NCBI GenBank assembly: GCA_000721275.1
Contig: JOFO01000073.1
Location: forward strand, 1 to 23,072
From: Microtetraspora glauca
Lineage (GTDB): Bacteria > Actinomycetota > Actinomycetes > Streptomycetales > Streptomycetaceae
Reading direction: 5' to 3'
DNA: 23,072 bases
Position numbers and translations under genes: made by a program
Part shown: positions 22,731-23,072 of the stretch, in pieces
Numbering within the stretch: the first letter of the stretch is position 1
Layout of the letters: each line of letters opens with the position of its first letter
Notes under the pieces: generated by a model
The model's database searches: none
What the model was told of the DNA's origin: nothing
What the model saw: only the letters and a program-made list of their open reading frames with translations

Positions 22731-23072
22731 ATGACCCGCACCCCCGCCCGCGCCGTCACCGCACGCCGCGCGGGCGCCGCCTTCCTCACCGCCGCCCTGC
22801 TCGCCCCGCTCGCGGCCTGCGGCTCCGGCGACGGCACGAAGGACGGCGCCGGCGGTTCCTCCGGTGTCCGGCTCACCGTCCTCGCCGCGGCCTCGCTCAC
22901 CGACGTGTTCAAGACCGCCGGTGCGGCGTACGAGAAGTCCCACCCGGGCACGAAGATCACCTTCTCCTTCGCCGGTTCGCAGGAACTGGTGGCCCAGGTG
23001 TCGCAGGGCTCGCCGGCCGATGTGCTGGTCACGGCCGACACCAAGAGCATGGACAAGGTGAAGGCCGACACC
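22731..23072 (+). CDS. modA: Molybdate-binding lipoprotein (3' end outside window)
   Basis: The extracellular receptor of the ModABC molybdate importer; 114 residues are visible and the frame is open to the window end. The ATG at 22731 is preceded by ggag (22716-22719). The signal has Arg residues, a hydrophobic core and lipobox PLAAC with Cys30. A Gly/Ser/Asp linker follows. Two ModA signatures are present: VLAAASLTDVF, and FAGSQELVAQVSQGSPADVL with VTAD, which carry the serines that bind the oxyanion in known ModA proteins. It starts 20 bases after the HTH-TOBE gene, so the two are probably co-transcribed. modB and modC are expected downstream but not seen. Confidence 0.93.
   Translation, partial: MTRTPARAVTARRAGAAFLTAALLAPLAACGSGDGTKDGAGGSSGVRLTVLAAASLTDVFKTAGAAYEKSHPGTKITFSFAGSQELVAQVSQGSPADVLVTADTKSMDKVKADT

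Overview
The window is very GC-rich, uses GTG and TTG starts freely, has tightly overlapping genes (ATGA, GTGA) and carries Streptomyces-type secreted xylan enzymes. It is most likely a Streptomyces chromosome. It is a pentose and arabinoxylan utilisation locus followed by the start of a molybdenum-related locus. No RNA genes, insertion sequences, CRISPR arrays or attachment sites were seen.

Positions 1-4866: the 3' part of a CUT2 sugar-import operon of the YtfR-YtfT-YjfF (furanose-specific) type, followed by galactose mutarotase galM. A hairpin sits between yjfF and galM, and a strong bidirectional terminator separates galM from the convergent next operon. Positions 4883-8819 (minus strand): a second CUT2 importer of the ChvE-GguA-GguB (multiple monosaccharide) type. 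Divergent from it at 9042 is a LacI-family regulator, then a 775-bp non-coding stretch, then araB-araA-araD (10864-14912). The chvE and araB promoters share the same promoter-operator layout. Their operator closely resembles the E. coli lac operator, which fits the recognition helix of the adjacent LacI protein.

Positions 14920-19791: an arabinoxylan-attack module. A GH10 xylanase with C-terminal CBM13 (minus strand) and a second LacI-family regulator (minus strand, TTG start) lie divergent from a GH62 arabinofuranosidase with N-terminal CBM13 (plus strand). A CGAAAAGT-type palindrome recurs upstream of the xylanase, at the regulator promoter and in the GH62 leader.

Positions 19838-23072: a YdeP/FdhF-like molybdopterin oxidoreductase, a small HTH-TOBE (Mop) protein that appears to be leaderless, and the 5' part of modA (molybdate-binding lipoprotein).

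Inferred working: the secreted GH10 and GH62 enzymes open arabinoxylan and release L-arabinofuranose. Two importers bring in sugars, GalM may help interconvert ring forms, and AraA, AraB and AraD convert L-arabinose to D-xylulose-5-phosphate. Two LacI regulators with different operators appear to split control between uptake/catabolism and extracellular degradation.
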